NCBI RefSeq assembly: GCF_009765275.1
Contig: NZ_VOPH01000008.1
Location: 1-64,000 of the forward strand
Direction of reading: 5' to 3'
Source of the DNA: Chachezhania sediminis
GTDB lineage: Bacteria; Pseudomonadota; Alphaproteobacteria; Rhodobacterales; Rhodobacteraceae
Length of the DNA: 64,000 bases
In this document: one piece after another, positions 1 through 9,289 of the stretch
Numbering within the stretch: the first letter of the stretch is position 1
Layout: each line of letters begins with the position of its first letter
The notes under the pieces: model-generated
What the model was told of the DNA's origin: nothing
The model's database searches: none
The model's input: only the letters and a program-made list of their open reading frames with translations
Program-made: the position numbers and the translations under genes

Positions 1-937
1 GCGGGTTCGCCGCGATCTTGGCCTTGATCGCCTCGGGCTCGAACTCGGTCCGCTGAATCGGGCCGATGATGCCCCAGCTGTTCCGCGTGGGCTTCAGGAA
101 GACCGGAATGGCACCGGTCATGATGATCGAATGCAGGATCGACTTGTGGCAGTTGCGGTCCACGACCACCACGTCGCCCGGCGCCACGGTGTGGTGCCAG
201 ACCATCTTGTTCGAGGTCGAAGTGCCGTTGGTCACGAAGAAGCAGTGATCGGCGTTGAAGATCCGCGCGGCATTGCGTTCGGATGCCCCGATGGCGCCGT
301 TGTGGTCCAGAAGCTGGCCCAGTTCCTCGACCGCGTTGCAGACATCGGCCCGCAGCATGTTTTCGCCGTAAAACTGGTGATACATCTGCCCGATGGGCGA
401 CTTCAGGAAGGCCACGCCGCCGGAATGGCCCGGGCAGTGCCACGAATAGGATCCGTCCTCGGCGTAATCCAGCAGCTGCTTGAAGAAGGGCGGCTGGATG
501 CTTTCCAGATAGTACTTGGCTTCACGGATGATCACGCGGGCAACGAACTCCGGCGTGTCCTCGAACATGTGGATGAAGCCGTGAAGCTCGCGCAGGATGT
601 CGTTCGGCAGGTGGCGAGAGGTCTTGGTCTCGCCATAGACGAAGATCGGCACGTCGCTGTTCTTCCAGCGCACTTCCTCGATGAAGGTGCGCAGGTTGAC
701 GACGGCAGCGTCCAGGTCGGGACCCGTGGTGAATTCCTCGTCATCGATCGACAGCACGAAGGCCGAGGCGCGGCTTTGCTGTTGGGCGAACTGGGACAGA
801 TCGCCATAGCTGGTGGCGCCCAGCACCTCGAATCCTTCTTCCTCGATGGCCGCGGCCAGCGCGCGGATCCCCAGGCCCGAGGTGTTCTCGGACCGGAAAT
901 CCTCGTCGATAATGATGATGGGGAAACGAAACTTCAT
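1..937 (-). CDS. Orn/Lys/Arg decarboxylase, PLP-dependent (5' part, cut by window edge)
   Basis: The first 312 codons of a leftward gene that continues beyond base 1. Such enzymes remove the carboxyl group of arginine, lysine or ornithine to give a polyamine precursor. The protein begins MKFRFPIIIIDEDFRSEN, a receiver-like 'wing' domain of about 130 residues, and then enters the fold-I PLP domain with the family signatures SWHCPGHSGG and FFVTNGTSTSNK. The PLP lysine lies outside the window, so activity and substrate cannot be judged. The ATG at 935-937 follows GGGAGAGG. Length and domain order match large inducible-type decarboxylases. It may be linked to the polyamine and lysine genes elsewhere in the window, but no operon link is visible. 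Confidence 0.9.
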   Translation of the reverse strand, partial: MKFRFPIIIIDEDFRSENTSGLGIRALAAAIEEEGFEVLGATSYGDLSQFAQQQSRASAFVLSIDDEEFTTGPDLDAAVVNLRTFIEEVRWKNSDVPIFVYGETKTSRHLPNDILRELHGFIHMFEDTPEFVARVIIREAKYYLESIQPPFFKQLLDYAEDGSYSWHCPGHSGGVAFLKSPIGQMYHQFYGENMLRADVCNAVEELGQLLDHNGAIGASERNAARIFNADHCFFVTNGTSTSNKMVWHHTVAPGDVVVVDRNCHKSILHSIIMTGAIPVFLKPTRNSWGIIGPIQRTEFEPEAIKAKIAANP

Positions 938-1055
938 CGACCTCTCCCGAGGATGCGTGGCTTTCGCCGCGTTGTGGTCATTGCTCGCCGCCGCCGTCAA
1001 GGCCGTTGTGCGGCGGCTTGGCCGGACCACTGCGAATGCACGTAGGGCCGCCATC

Positions 1056-1061
1056 ATTATA
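1056..1061 (-). promoter_or_regulatory. candidate -10 box of the decarboxylase gene
   Basis: On the minus strand the sequence reads TATAAT, an exact sigma-70 -10 hexamer, about 120 bases upstream of the decarboxylase start. The expected -35 region is weak (CAACGT-like at 17 bases). The 938-1224 gap holds nothing else recognisable. Confidence 0.35.
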
Positions 1062-1224
1062 AGGTGTGTCTATTGATGACGTTGGCAAATGCCGGCTGAC
1101 CCGCCGGGGCCGACGGGCAACTCTTGTTCGGCCTTCCGACAGCTTCCGACCGGGGCGAAAGGACGACGTCGCGGGCGGTCCGGCCATTGCCCGCGACTTC
1201 AGCCAATGTCACGGGGCCGCCGCC

Positions 1225-3003
1225 CTAGGCCGCCCCAGCCCCGATCTCTGCCTCTGCCCGGACGGCGACGCGGTGACCCTTTCCGGCCTCGATCAACCGG
1301 TACGGATCGTCCACCCGTGTCGCGTCGTAATACTCGAAGGCATTGTCGGACAGGTCCGGCGCCGGATCTTCGGCCAGGCGCAGTCCCTCGGGCCCCTTCT
1401 CCAGCCGCGGCGATGCACCCAGAAGCCTGCGCGTATAAGGATGACGCGGCGCGGCGAACAGGTCCGGTGTCGCCGCTTCTTCCATCAGGCGGCCCTTGTG
1501 CAGGACGTAAAGCCGGGCGCACAGCTGTTCCACGATGTGCAGGTCGTGACTGATGAACAGGCACGCAAAGCCGAATTCGGCCTGCAGGCGCTTCAGCAGT
1601 GCCAGGATCTGCGCCTGGATGGTGACGTCGAGTGCCGAGACGGGTTCGTCCGCGATGATCAGGTCGGGCTGGGCAATCAGGGCGCGGGCGATGGCCACCC
1701 GCTGGCGCTGGCCGCCCGACAGCGCATGGGGGAACCGGTCGGCCATGTTCCGGTCCAGCCCCACCGCCTCCAGCATGTCATGCGCCGCGGTCTGACGTTC
1801 CGCGGCCGTCAGGCTGCGGTCGTGGCGCAGGCCCTCGCGGACGATCTGCCCGATCCGCATCCGCGGGTTCAGGGACGAAAACGGGTCCTGGAACACCATC
1901 CGGATCCGGCGGCGCAGGCGGCGTTCCCCGGCTGCCGGCAGCTCTCCGAAAGCCTGCCCGTCAAAGACCACCCTGCCCGCCGTCATCGGCGTCAGGTCAC
2001 AGATCGCCCGGCCGATGGTGCTTTTGCCGCTGCCGGATTCACCCACAAGCCCCACGAACTCGCCCGGCGCCACGGTTAGCGAGACGTCGCGTACCGCGTG
2101 ATGAACGGTTCGGCCAAACAGCCCCATGAGCTTCTTTTCGGTAAAATCGACGCTAAGGCCTTCCACCGTCAGAAGCGGCACGCCAGCGCGGCCCGCGACC
2201 GGGGTGGGCGTACCCAGCTGCGCCGCATCCAGCAGGCGGCGGGTATAGGGGTGCTGCGGCCGGGCCAGCACCGCGCCGGTGTCGCCGCCTTCGACAAGAT
2301 TGCCTTTCTCCATCACCGCGATCCGGTCGGCATAGCGCGCGACCACCGCCAGATCGTGCGAGATCAGGATGACGGCGGTCCCGCTGGCGCGGGCCACGTC
2401 CTGCATGATGTCCAGCACCTCGCGCTGGACCACGGCATCCAGCGCGGTCGTGGGTTCGTCCGCGATCAGAAGCCGGGGTTTCAGCATCATGACCGAGGCG
2501 ATCATGATCCGCTGCCGCATGCCGCCAGAAAATTCGTGCGGATAGCGGTTCAGGAGCGTTTCCGGCCGATCCAGCCGCACCTGCCGCAGCATATCCAGCG
2601 CGTGGTCGCGGATCTGTGCCTCGGTCAGGTCGGTGTGCAGGCGCATCGCCTCGAACATCTGCTCGCCGATGCGCATCGACGGGTTCAGCGACGACAACGG
2701 TTCTTGGAAGATCAGCCCGATGGACCGGCCGCGCAACAGGCGCAGTTCCTCGGCGCTTTCGGGGGCCGTGATCTCGTGCCCGTCGAAGCGGATCCGCCCG
2801 CGGCTGACCCGACCCGCCTTTGGCAAGAGGCCCATGATAGACCGGCCGATCATGCTCTTGCCGCTGCCGGATTCGCCGACCAGCGCCAGCACCTCTCCCG
2901 GCTTCAGGGTCAGGTTGACGCCGTTCACCACGGACACAGACCCGAACGAGATATCCAGGTCCTCGACCGTCAGCAGGTCGGCCGGTTTCGCTTGCCCGTT
3001 CAT
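1225..3003 (-). CDS. peptide-type ABC transporter ATP-binding protein, two fused ATPase domains
   Basis: A 592-residue energising subunit for the importer encoded just upstream. It contains two complete ABC domains. The first has Walker A GESGSGKS at residues 43-50 and signature FSGGMRQR; the second (about residues 295-560) repeats GESGSGKS and has LSGGQRQR. This equals a DppD-DppF fusion, as in GsiA-type proteins. Each half ends with the HPYTRRLL motif typical of oligopeptide ATPases. The ATG at 3001-3003 is chosen over a longer reading because AAGGAG lies about 10 bases upstream and it starts one base after the permease stop. The gene is last in the leftward operon starting at 8421. Confidence 0.95.
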   Translation of the reverse strand: MNGQAKPADLLTVEDLDISFGSVSVVNGVNLTLKPGEVLALVGESGSGKSMIGRSIMGLLPKAGRVSRGRIRFDGHEITAPESAEELRLLRGRSIGLIFQEPLSSLNPSMRIGEQMFEAMRLHTDLTEAQIRDHALDMLRQVRLDRPETLLNRYPHEFSGGMRQRIMIASVMMLKPRLLIADEPTTALDAVVQREVLDIMQDVARASGTAVILISHDLAVVARYADRIAVMEKGNLVEGGDTGAVLARPQHPYTRRLLDAAQLGTPTPVAGRAGVPLLTVEGLSVDFTEKKLMGLFGRTVHHAVRDVSLTVAPGEFVGLVGESGSGKSTIGRAICDLTPMTAGRVVFDGQAFGELPAAGERRLRRRIRMVFQDPFSSLNPRMRIGQIVREGLRHDRSLTAAERQTAAHDMLEAVGLDRNMADRFPHALSGGQRQRVAIARALIAQPDLIIADEPVSALDVTIQAQILALLKRLQAEFGFACLFISHDLHIVEQLCARLYVLHKGRLMEEAATPDLFAAPRHPYTRRLLGASPRLEKGPEGLRLAEDPAPDLSDNAFEYYDATRVDDPYRLIEAGKGHRVAVRAEAEIGAGAA

Positions 3004-3004
3004 C

Positions 3005-3853
3005 TCAGATCGTCTCCTTCGACGGGGCGGCGGCCGATTTCGGATCCAGTTCGTCCCGCAGCGCATCGCCCAGCAGGTTGACCCCCAGAAGCGAGATCGA
3101 GATGCAGATGCCCGGCAAAAGGCCCAGCATCGGATGACGCATGAGGTGGGCCTTGGCCTCGGACAGGATGTTGCCCCAGCTGGGTTCCGGGGGCGGCACG
3201 CCCAGCCCCAGGAAGCTGAGCGCGCTTTCCGCCAGAAGGACCCAGCCGAACATCATCGTGGTCAGCACGATCAGCGCCCCGACACAGTTCGGCAGGATGT
3301 GCACCACCAGCGTGTAAAGCCGCGAATTCCCCATCGAGGCCGAGGCCTCGACGAATTCGTTCTGGCTGATCGACAGGACGGAACCGCGGACCAGCCGCGT
3401 GACCGCGGGAAGATAGGCCACGGACAGCGCGATGATGACGCCGAAGCGGTTCGCCCCGATCACCGCCATCAGGCCAAGGGCGATCAGCAGGCCCGGAAAG
3501 GCCATGAGCGCGTCCAGCACCATGATCAGCAGCCGGTCGAACCAGCCGCGGAAGAATCCGGCGGCGGCGCCCAGCAGCGTGCCCAGCATCACCGGGATCA
3601 CCAATGTCGCCAGCCCGATCGAGACAGAGACCCAGGCCCCCCGCATCAGGCGGGACAGCACGTCGCGGCCGAACATGTCGGTCCCGAACGGATGCGCGGC
3701 GCTGGGTTGGGCGAAGCGGTTCAGAAGGTCGGATTTCAGCGGGTCGTATGGGGTCCAGACCGCGCCCAGGAAGGCGGTCGCCAACACGGCGGTCAGCAGG
3801 ACCATGCCGATGAGGCCATTGGGTTTGCCCAGAAGGCGGGACAGGAAAGTCAC
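3005..3853 (-). CDS. peptide-type ABC transporter permease, DppC family
   Basis: A 282-residue inner-membrane permease with the binding-protein-dependent transport fold; the EAA-loop region reads ASASMGNSRLYTLVVHILPN and is followed by SFLGLGVPPPEPSWG, a hallmark of DppC/OppC. The likely start is GTG at 3851-3853, whose bases overlap the stop of the upstream DppB-type gene (GTGA). A longer reading is possible but would run inside the previous gene in another frame. It should pair with the 315-residue permease upstream to form the channel. A C-terminal ELDPKSAAAPSKETI tail precedes the stop. Confidence 0.93.
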   Translation of the reverse strand: MTFLSRLLGKPNGLIGMVLLTAVLATAFLGAVWTPYDPLKSDLLNRFAQPSAAHPFGTDMFGRDVLSRLMRGAWVSVSIGLATLVIPVMLGTLLGAAAGFFRGWFDRLLIMVLDALMAFPGLLIALGLMAVIGANRFGVIIALSVAYLPAVTRLVRGSVLSISQNEFVEASASMGNSRLYTLVVHILPNCVGALIVLTTMMFGWVLLAESALSFLGLGVPPPEPSWGNILSEAKAHLMRHPMLGLLPGICISISLLGVNLLGDALRDELDPKSAAAPSKETI

Positions 3854-4797
3854 GACAGGCGTACCTTGGGGTCGAAGAAGGAATAGGCGATGTCGATCAG
3901 CAGGTTCGTCACGACATAGATCATGGCGATGAACAGCAACGCGCCCTGCAGGACCGGATAGTCCCGGCCATAGATCGAATCCACCAGAAGCCGGCCCAGC
4001 CCCGGCAGGGTGAACACGGTTTCGGTCACCGCCGCCCCGGCCAGAAGACCGGCCATCGCGATGCCGACCATGGTCAGCGTCGGCGCGAAGGCGTTGGGAA
4101 AGACGTGCCGCCACAACACCTGCCGTTCCGGCAGACCCTTGGCACGGGCATGGGTGATGTAGTCACGGTTCATCACCTCCAGGCTGCCGGCCCGCATCAT
4201 CCGGGTCATGACCGCGATTTCCGACAGCGCCAGCGAGGTGACGGGCAGGATCAGGAAGGTGATCCCCAGCCCGAAATCCTGCGACATCGACACGAAGCCG
4301 ACCGTCGGCAGCCAGCCCAGCATCGCGCCGAAGACCACCAGCAGCATCAGGCCGACCCAGAAGCTGGGCATCGACAGCTTCAGGATCGTCAGCACGACGA
4401 TGGCATAGTCGGTGCGCGAATTGTGACGGTGCGCCGCGATCTGGCCCAGCGGCACCGCCACGATCAGCGCGGTGGCCATCGACAGCAGCACCACCGTCGC
4501 GGTCACGCCGAAACGATCCCAGATCAGCGCGCCCACCGGCTGCCCGGTGCGGACGGAAACGCCCAGATTGCCGGACAGCAGTTCCCGCAGCCAGGCCAGG
4601 AACTGCACCGGAAGCGGCTGGTCCAGGCCCAGCTGCTGGCGCATCATCTGCAATGTCGCCTCGTCGTCGACATTGCCGCCCAGCATGATCATCGCCGCAT
4701 CGCCCGGAAGCGCCCGGACAAGGCAGAAGACGATGACGGCCACGATGATGAGGGTTGGAACCGACATCAGCAATCGTCTGAGAACGAAGGTGATCAT
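3850..4797 (-). CDS. peptide-type ABC transporter permease, DppB family
   Basis: A 315-residue permease beginning MITFVLRRLLMSVPTL, the usual first membrane helix of DppB/OppB proteins, then a periplasmic loop ending in the family's GLDQPLPVQFLAWL-like stretch, followed by about five further helices. The EAA region reads THARAKGLPERQVLWRHVFPN. The C-terminal SFFDPKVRLS ending is typical. It lies 26 bases after the binding-protein gene and overlaps the next permease by four bases. Cargo cannot be inferred from the permease itself; the family moves di- and oligopeptides, nickel, opines and glycosides. Confidence 0.94.
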   Translation of the reverse strand: MITFVLRRLLMSVPTLIIVAVIVFCLVRALPGDAAMIMLGGNVDDEATLQMMRQQLGLDQPLPVQFLAWLRELLSGNLGVSVRTGQPVGALIWDRFGVTATVVLLSMATALIVAVPLGQIAAHRHNSRTDYAIVVLTILKLSMPSFWVGLMLLVVFGAMLGWLPTVGFVSMSQDFGLGITFLILPVTSLALSEIAVMTRMMRAGSLEVMNRDYITHARAKGLPERQVLWRHVFPNAFAPTLTMVGIAMAGLLAGAAVTETVFTLPGLGRLLVDSIYGRDYPVLQGALLFIAMIYVVTNLLIDIAYSFFDPKVRLS

Positions 4798-4823
4798 GGC
4801 CGTCTACTCCCGGTCGCCGCGGA

Positions 4824-6380
4824 TCAGTCCGACACCCGCAGCATCCAGCCGCGCAGGACGCCCGCGCCCCAGTTCTGGAAGCCGTCGACCCTGTCCGACA
4901 TGCCGGTGAACAGCATCCGGTGCCCCAGCCCGATGGCCGGGATCTCCTCGTTGAACATGCGCGACAGCTGGTCGATGATCTCCTGCAGGCGCTCGGGATC
5001 GCCGGTCTGAAGCGATTCATAGACCAGCGCGATCGCTTCGGGGTTCTGCCAGGCCTTGCGGGGGGCATCGCCGGTGAACATCTCGAAGCTGAGCCCCGGA
5101 TGAAGCCGCGGCGAGAAGGTGAAGGACTGCATCACGTAGCCTTCGCCGGACTGATAGGCCTCCAGCTGGGTGCCCCATTCCACGACTTCCAGCGTGGCGT
5201 TGAAGCCGGCATCCATCAGCATCGCCTGCGCCATCAACGCGCGTTCGTAATAGGCCCCGTTCCGGCGGGTGGCGAGGATCTTGATCTCTTCCCCGTTGTA
5301 GCCCGCATCGGCCATCAGCGATTTCGCCAGGTCGACGTCATAGGCGGGGTATTCGGCCTCAACCGCGGTGAAGTTCTTCGACATCGGCGGCACGGGCGAC
5401 GGCGACGCCGCGCCGAAGCCTTCGGTAATCGCGGCCATGATCTGGTTCGGGTCGATGGCATGGGCCATCGCCTGCCGGATGCGCACATCCTGAAGGATCG
5501 GCGCGCTGGGACTGAGGAGATAGGTATCCCACACCGCCGACTGGGTCGCATCGATCTTGAAGCCGGGTTGGCCGTCAAGCTCTGCCGCCGCAATGGCATC
5601 GAGTGCCACAAGATCCAGGTCGCCGGCCTGCAGCGCGGTCTTGGCCACGGCACCTTCGCTCACGATCTCGAAGCGCAGCGTGTCGACCTCGGCATGCTTG
5701 CCGCCGCCCAGGCCGTTCGGTTCCCCTTCACGGCTGGAATAGTCGACAAAGCGGTCCAGTTCGACATAGCGGCCAGGCTTGTGGTCGCCCATCATGTAGG
5801 GGCCGGTGCCGATGGGCGCGTTCCACGACCCGTCGGCATTCACCGAATCCGGGTGAAGGATGCCCATGGACCCGCAATCGAACCGCGCCATCGTGGCCAG
5901 GAACACGGCAAAGGGACGGTCCAGCGTGACGACGAAGGTGTCATCGTCTACGGCTTCCGCCGATACGACCTTCAATCCGTTCGTCCCGTTGAAGTAGGTC
6001 TTGCAGTGGCTTTCCGAGGCCTCGCCCGCCAGGCGGTTCCACGACCACTCGACGTCCTGCGCCGTCATTTCCGCGCCGTTGTGGAACTTGACCCCGTCGC
6101 GCAGGTGGAAGGTATAGGTCAGCCCGTCGTCCGAGACGTCCCAGCTTTCGGCCAGCATCGGGATGATCTCGAAATTGTCGCCATAGGTCACCAGACCCTC
6201 GACGTACTGGCTGTGCACGATGTCGGTGTTGCCGTCGCGGGTGACGCCCGGGTTGGTGCCCCGGATGTCGGCGTTCAGCGCCATGCGCACCATGCTGTCA
6301 GCCATCGCGGGCGTGGCCAGGGCCAGCCCGGCAGCGGTTGTTGCAAGAATGGGCCCGAAGAGTCTGAGTTTCGCGTTCAT
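4824..6380 (-). CDS. ABC transporter substrate-binding protein, family 5
   Basis: A 518-residue periplasmic receptor. It starts with a Sec signal (basic start, hydrophobic core, cleavage near AMADS) and has the SBP family 5 core: GLVTYGDNFEIIPMLAESW, then the LTYTFHLRDGVKFHNG motif characteristic of DppA/OppA-like proteins, and a lobe with IRQAMAHAIDPNQIM. It is the third gene of the leftward operon, after two hydrolase genes, which suggests that its ligand is the substrate or product of those enzymes. A possible ribosome site AGGGA precedes the ATG. Unlike several other receptor genes here, no hairpin follows it. Confidence 0.93.
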   Translation of the reverse strand: MNAKLRLFGPILATTAAGLALATPAMADSMVRMALNADIRGTNPGVTRDGNTDIVHSQYVEGLVTYGDNFEIIPMLAESWDVSDDGLTYTFHLRDGVKFHNGAEMTAQDVEWSWNRLAGEASESHCKTYFNGTNGLKVVSAEAVDDDTFVVTLDRPFAVFLATMARFDCGSMGILHPDSVNADGSWNAPIGTGPYMMGDHKPGRYVELDRFVDYSSREGEPNGLGGGKHAEVDTLRFEIVSEGAVAKTALQAGDLDLVALDAIAAAELDGQPGFKIDATQSAVWDTYLLSPSAPILQDVRIRQAMAHAIDPNQIMAAITEGFGAASPSPVPPMSKNFTAVEAEYPAYDVDLAKSLMADAGYNGEEIKILATRRNGAYYERALMAQAMLMDAGFNATLEVVEWGTQLEAYQSGEGYVMQSFTFSPRLHPGLSFEMFTGDAPRKAWQNPEAIALVYESLQTGDPERLQEIIDQLSRMFNEEIPAIGLGHRMLFTGMSDRVDGFQNWGAGVLRGWMLRVSD

Positions 6381-6439
6381 GGTGGATCCCTGTGGTTCTT
6401 ATGGGTTGCGGCACCGACGGGCGGTGCCGGAATGCCGTT

Positions 6440-7552
6440 TCAGTGAAGGGTGAAACGGGTCGTCGTCGTGTCGGCATAGGGCAGCTGGCGGATCCGCATC
6501 TCGCCCGCGCCCGCATCCATCAGGACCATCGCCACGGTGGCCGACAGATAGGCGTTGGTTTCACCCTCGTTGCCTTCGGGCGTCCGGATGATCCCGCGCG
6601 GCGCGCCGAACCTGTCGTCCAGCGCCCCGGCCAGCGTATCGAGCGTATGGGCCTTGCCGCCCGCCTCGATCAGTTTCCGAAGACGACGGTCGCGGAACAG
6701 TGTGTCGGCGCCCCGCGCGATGCCCACGTCACGTTCCCGCACGCGGGCCGCGGGGCTGGTGAAATGATTCGAATGGGTCAGACAGGGGCCGTCCGGGGCC
6801 TGCCAGTAGATCTGGTCGGGCGTGGTTTCGAAGTTCAGGCAATCGCCGCTGGTGGCACAGCTGACAGTCATGTTGTTCGAAACCGTCCGCGGCAGGCGGT
6901 AGAGTTCGGTCAGAGCCTGGGAATAGCCGCCCGCTTCCAGCACGCGCCGGCGGATCACCGACAGGGGCACGCCGAAGGGCGCCGTGCCGTCCTGGCCCGA
7001 CGCCAGGTTGTTGCCGGTGATGGCCACGCCTTCCGAATTGAACCCGGCCCGGGCCAGCCCGCCCGCCTCGACAAAGGTCAGGACATCGGGGCCGTGTTCG
7101 CGCCTAATGCGCAGGACAACGGTGCTGTCGGCGCAGTCGGGCAACCAGTCCCAGTTCTGGACATGCAGCAGCCGCCCGCTTTCCGTCATCTCCGGCAGGA
7201 CCACCGCGGCGGTACAGCCGTCATCCAGCTTCGACGGATCCTTCGGCCGCTGGGCGTGCAGATTGATGATCTCGCTCCGGCCATTGATGACCAGCACTTC
7301 CCCCAGCTGGACGCCTGCCCCTTCGGCGATGCCTTCCAACTCCTCCACCGCGTCGGGCGCCCGTGCGGCAAGGCTGTCGCGCAGGCGGGCAGCATAGGCC
7401 AGCACGCTGTCCCAGCTCAGCCCCGCTTCCTCGAAGAGGCTGCGATAGACGCCCAGCCCGTGGCGGATCTGCGTATCGGCGGCACGGCCATAGGCAAGGC
7501 CCCGGGCACGGGGCGTGCCCTCGATCTCGACCAGTTTCGGAACCGGGGCCAT
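6440..7552 (-). CDS. C45-family Ntn hydrolase (acyl-CoA:6-APA acyltransferase-like)
   Basis: A 370-residue member of the peptidase C45 / acyl-coenzyme A:6-aminopenicillanic acid acyltransferase family. These proteins self-cleave before a cysteine that becomes the N-terminal nucleophile and then hydrolyse or transfer amide-linked acyl groups. Here the expected site is DDGC with Cys113, and NWDWLPDC, the conserved stretch after the nucleophile, follows about 35 residues later. No signal peptide is seen, so it probably acts in the cytoplasm on imported substrate. Its ATG overlaps the stop of the preceding alpha/beta hydrolase (TGATG). The bacterial substrates of most C45 enzymes are unknown; penicillin-related activity should not be assumed. 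Confidence 0.85.
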   Translation of the reverse strand: MAPVPKLVEIEGTPRARGLAYGRAADTQIRHGLGVYRSLFEEAGLSWDSVLAYAARLRDSLAARAPDAVEELEGIAEGAGVQLGEVLVINGRSEIINLHAQRPKDPSKLDDGCTAAVVLPEMTESGRLLHVQNWDWLPDCADSTVVLRIRREHGPDVLTFVEAGGLARAGFNSEGVAITGNNLASGQDGTAPFGVPLSVIRRRVLEAGGYSQALTELYRLPRTVSNNMTVSCATSGDCLNFETTPDQIYWQAPDGPCLTHSNHFTSPAARVRERDVGIARGADTLFRDRRLRKLIEAGGKAHTLDTLAGALDDRFGAPRGIIRTPEGNEGETNAYLSATVAMVLMDAGAGEMRIRQLPYADTTTTRFTLH

Positions 7553-8421
7553 CAGCGCACGCCCGGCGCCGGCAGGCGGTCCGTCAGCACATCGGTGAAG
7601 AAGCGTTCGACATAGGGGAACACGCCCCGCATGTCGTGGGGCACACCCGGCGCGATGTCGTGCCAGACGTCGACGCCGCGCGATTGCAGCGACTGGCGCA
7701 GGCTGTGCAGCCGTTCGTTCCGGTCCTTGCCGGCGCTGTTGGCGCCGGGGATGAAGCGCGGCGAATCCTCGGGGAACGTGATTTCCCAGCTCTCCAGGTC
7801 CTGCGCGCCGACCGACAGGTGCACCTTGACCTGCTTCAGCGCGTCGAAATCAATGCCGCGCCCGAAGACGTCGGCAAAGTTCCGGATGCCCGGCCACCAG
7901 TCCATCGTCTCGTCCAGAAGCGTGACCGACCCGGGAGCCCCGACCGAGGCTGCCTTCAGCCGTTCGGGATGCAGGTACAGGAATCGGTGCGTGAAGTGCC
8001 CACCCCCCGAGAAACCGAACAGCATGAACTTCTCGAAGCTGCGCTTCAGCAACGCGCCCGCTTCCTCGACCATGGCCAGCAGCACCTCGTCATAGCGGAT
8101 CTCGCCCTCGATGATGTACTTGTAGCCGCCGGATTCCATGTCGCCGCGCACACCGACCGGGAACAGCGGCGCCAGGATCACGCAGTTGTTGAAGCGGCCA
8201 AAGCCCGAGAACGCATCGCGATACAACGACTGAAGCCGCATGGTGCCGTGGACCGCGACCAGCATGTCCAGATCACGGTCCGGTTCGTCCCAGGCGCTTT
8301 CGGGGATGTAGAGCGTATAGGAAAAGCGCGGATCCGCCTTGCAGGCGATGATGGTCGTCTCTCCGGTCAGGTACAGGGATCTGAGGCGGTCCTGGGGGCT
8401 GTCCCCAACTCTCGGCAACAT
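7552..8421 (-). CDS. alpha/beta hydrolase
   Basis: A 289-residue cytoplasmic alpha/beta-fold hydrolase. The nucleophile elbow is GFSGGG with Ser138; the oxyanion region is VAVHGT near residue 57, and a late His (PGVPHDMRG, near residue 265) fits the catalytic histidine. It is the first gene of the leftward operon with the C45 hydrolase and peptide-type importer, and is divergent from the GntR gene. Likely reaction is ester, amide or lactone hydrolysis of the imported compound; the exact substrate is not visible. The start MLPRVGDS is the only early ATG. Confidence 0.82.
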   Translation of the reverse strand: MLPRVGDSPQDRLRSLYLTGETTIIACKADPRFSYTLYIPESAWDEPDRDLDMLVAVHGTMRLQSLYRDAFSGFGRFNNCVILAPLFPVGVRGDMESGGYKYIIEGEIRYDEVLLAMVEEAGALLKRSFEKFMLFGFSGGGHFTHRFLYLHPERLKAASVGAPGSVTLLDETMDWWPGIRNFADVFGRGIDFDALKQVKVHLSVGAQDLESWEITFPEDSPRFIPGANSAGKDRNERLHSLRQSLQSRGVDVWHDIAPGVPHDMRGVFPYVERFFTDVLTDRLPAPGVR

Positions 8422-8481
8422 TCTTGGCGGTCTCCGGCATGCGATGTGAGGGCGAGACTAGGCCCCGGAATCGGTGGCGTC

Positions 8482-8507
8482 AAAATATTTTAACAATTTG
8501 GCGCCAA
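8482..8507. promoter_or_regulatory. two palindromes between divergent hydrolase and GntR genes
   Basis: The 157-base divergent gap contains two perfect palindromes, AAAATATTTT (8482-8491) and TTGGCGCCAA (8498-8507). Their position between a GntR-type regulator and its probable target operon makes them candidate operator or promoter elements. No experimental consensus for this regulator is known to me. Confidence 0.4.
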
Positions 8508-8578
8508 TTTTGTGGAAGATATTGAGCGGCGCCTCGCAGATGCGTAAGGTGATCCTGAAACAGCGGGATACGGGCAGC

Positions 8579-9241
8579 ATGAGTGCATCAGAACTAGAGA
8601 CCGGCGCCTCGCGGCGCTCCTCGGACGAGATCGCGCAGCAGATCGTGACCGACATCAACAAGGGGGCGCTCAGCCCCGGGGAATGGCTGAAGCAGATTGA
8701 CCTTGAACGGCGCTATGGCTGCACCCGGATCAAGGTGCGGGATGCGCTGACCAACCTGCATTCCAAGCGGCTGGTCGAACATATCCCGAACCGCGGCTAC
8801 CGCGTGCCCATGCCCGATGCCCAGAGGCTGCGCGAGGTGGGCGAGGTGCGGGTGCTGCTGGAATGCCGGGCCGCCGCCGACGTGATCGAATACGCGACCG
8901 ATGACGATATTGCCGAGCTGCGCCAGTATGCCGAGGACTTCCAGCACGCGGCGTATCACGGCACGTCCTTCGCCCAGATCGAGGCGAATTTCGCCTTTCA
9001 TTCCAAGTTCTACAACCTGTGCCGCAGCGCCGTGCTGCGCGAGCTGCTGTTCGACCTGCGCCAGCGCGGGCCCGCAGCACCCGTCGGCCAGTGGCAGACG
9101 ATGTTCCAGCTGCAACAGGCAACCCAGGGCCATTTCGACTTGGTCGACGCGATCGAGAGGCGCGACCTTCCGTTGCTGCAGGCGACCATCGCCAGCCATA
9201 TCGGCGGCACGCCAAAGCCCGCGCCCGGGCAGCCGGACTGA
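8579..9241 (+). CDS. GntR-family transcriptional regulator (FCD type)
   Basis: A 220-residue regulator. The N-terminal winged helix-turn-helix is seen in LKQIDLERRYGCTRIKVRDAL and VEHIPNRGYRV; the remainder is an all-helical FCD ligand domain with VRVLLECRAAA, a metal/ligand-type FHSKFYNLC stretch and a C-terminal SHIGG. Two longer starts exist at 8474 and 8540; the ATG at 8579 is preferred because it gives the usual family length, although no strong ribosome site is visible for any. It probably controls the divergent hydrolase-importer operon and the serine hydrolase 49 bases downstream. Confidence 0.85.
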   Translation: MSASELETGASRRSSDEIAQQIVTDINKGALSPGEWLKQIDLERRYGCTRIKVRDALTNLHSKRLVEHIPNRGYRVPMPDAQRLREVGEVRVLLECRAAADVIEYATDDDIAELRQYAEDFQHAAYHGTSFAQIEANFAFHSKFYNLCRSAVLRELLFDLRQRGPAAPVGQWQTMFQLQQATQGHFDLVDAIERRDLPLLQATIASHIGGTPKPAPGQPD

Positions 9242-9289
9242 CCCGGGCGCCCGCACGCGGACGACGCGCACTCAAAGGACGGGACCGAC

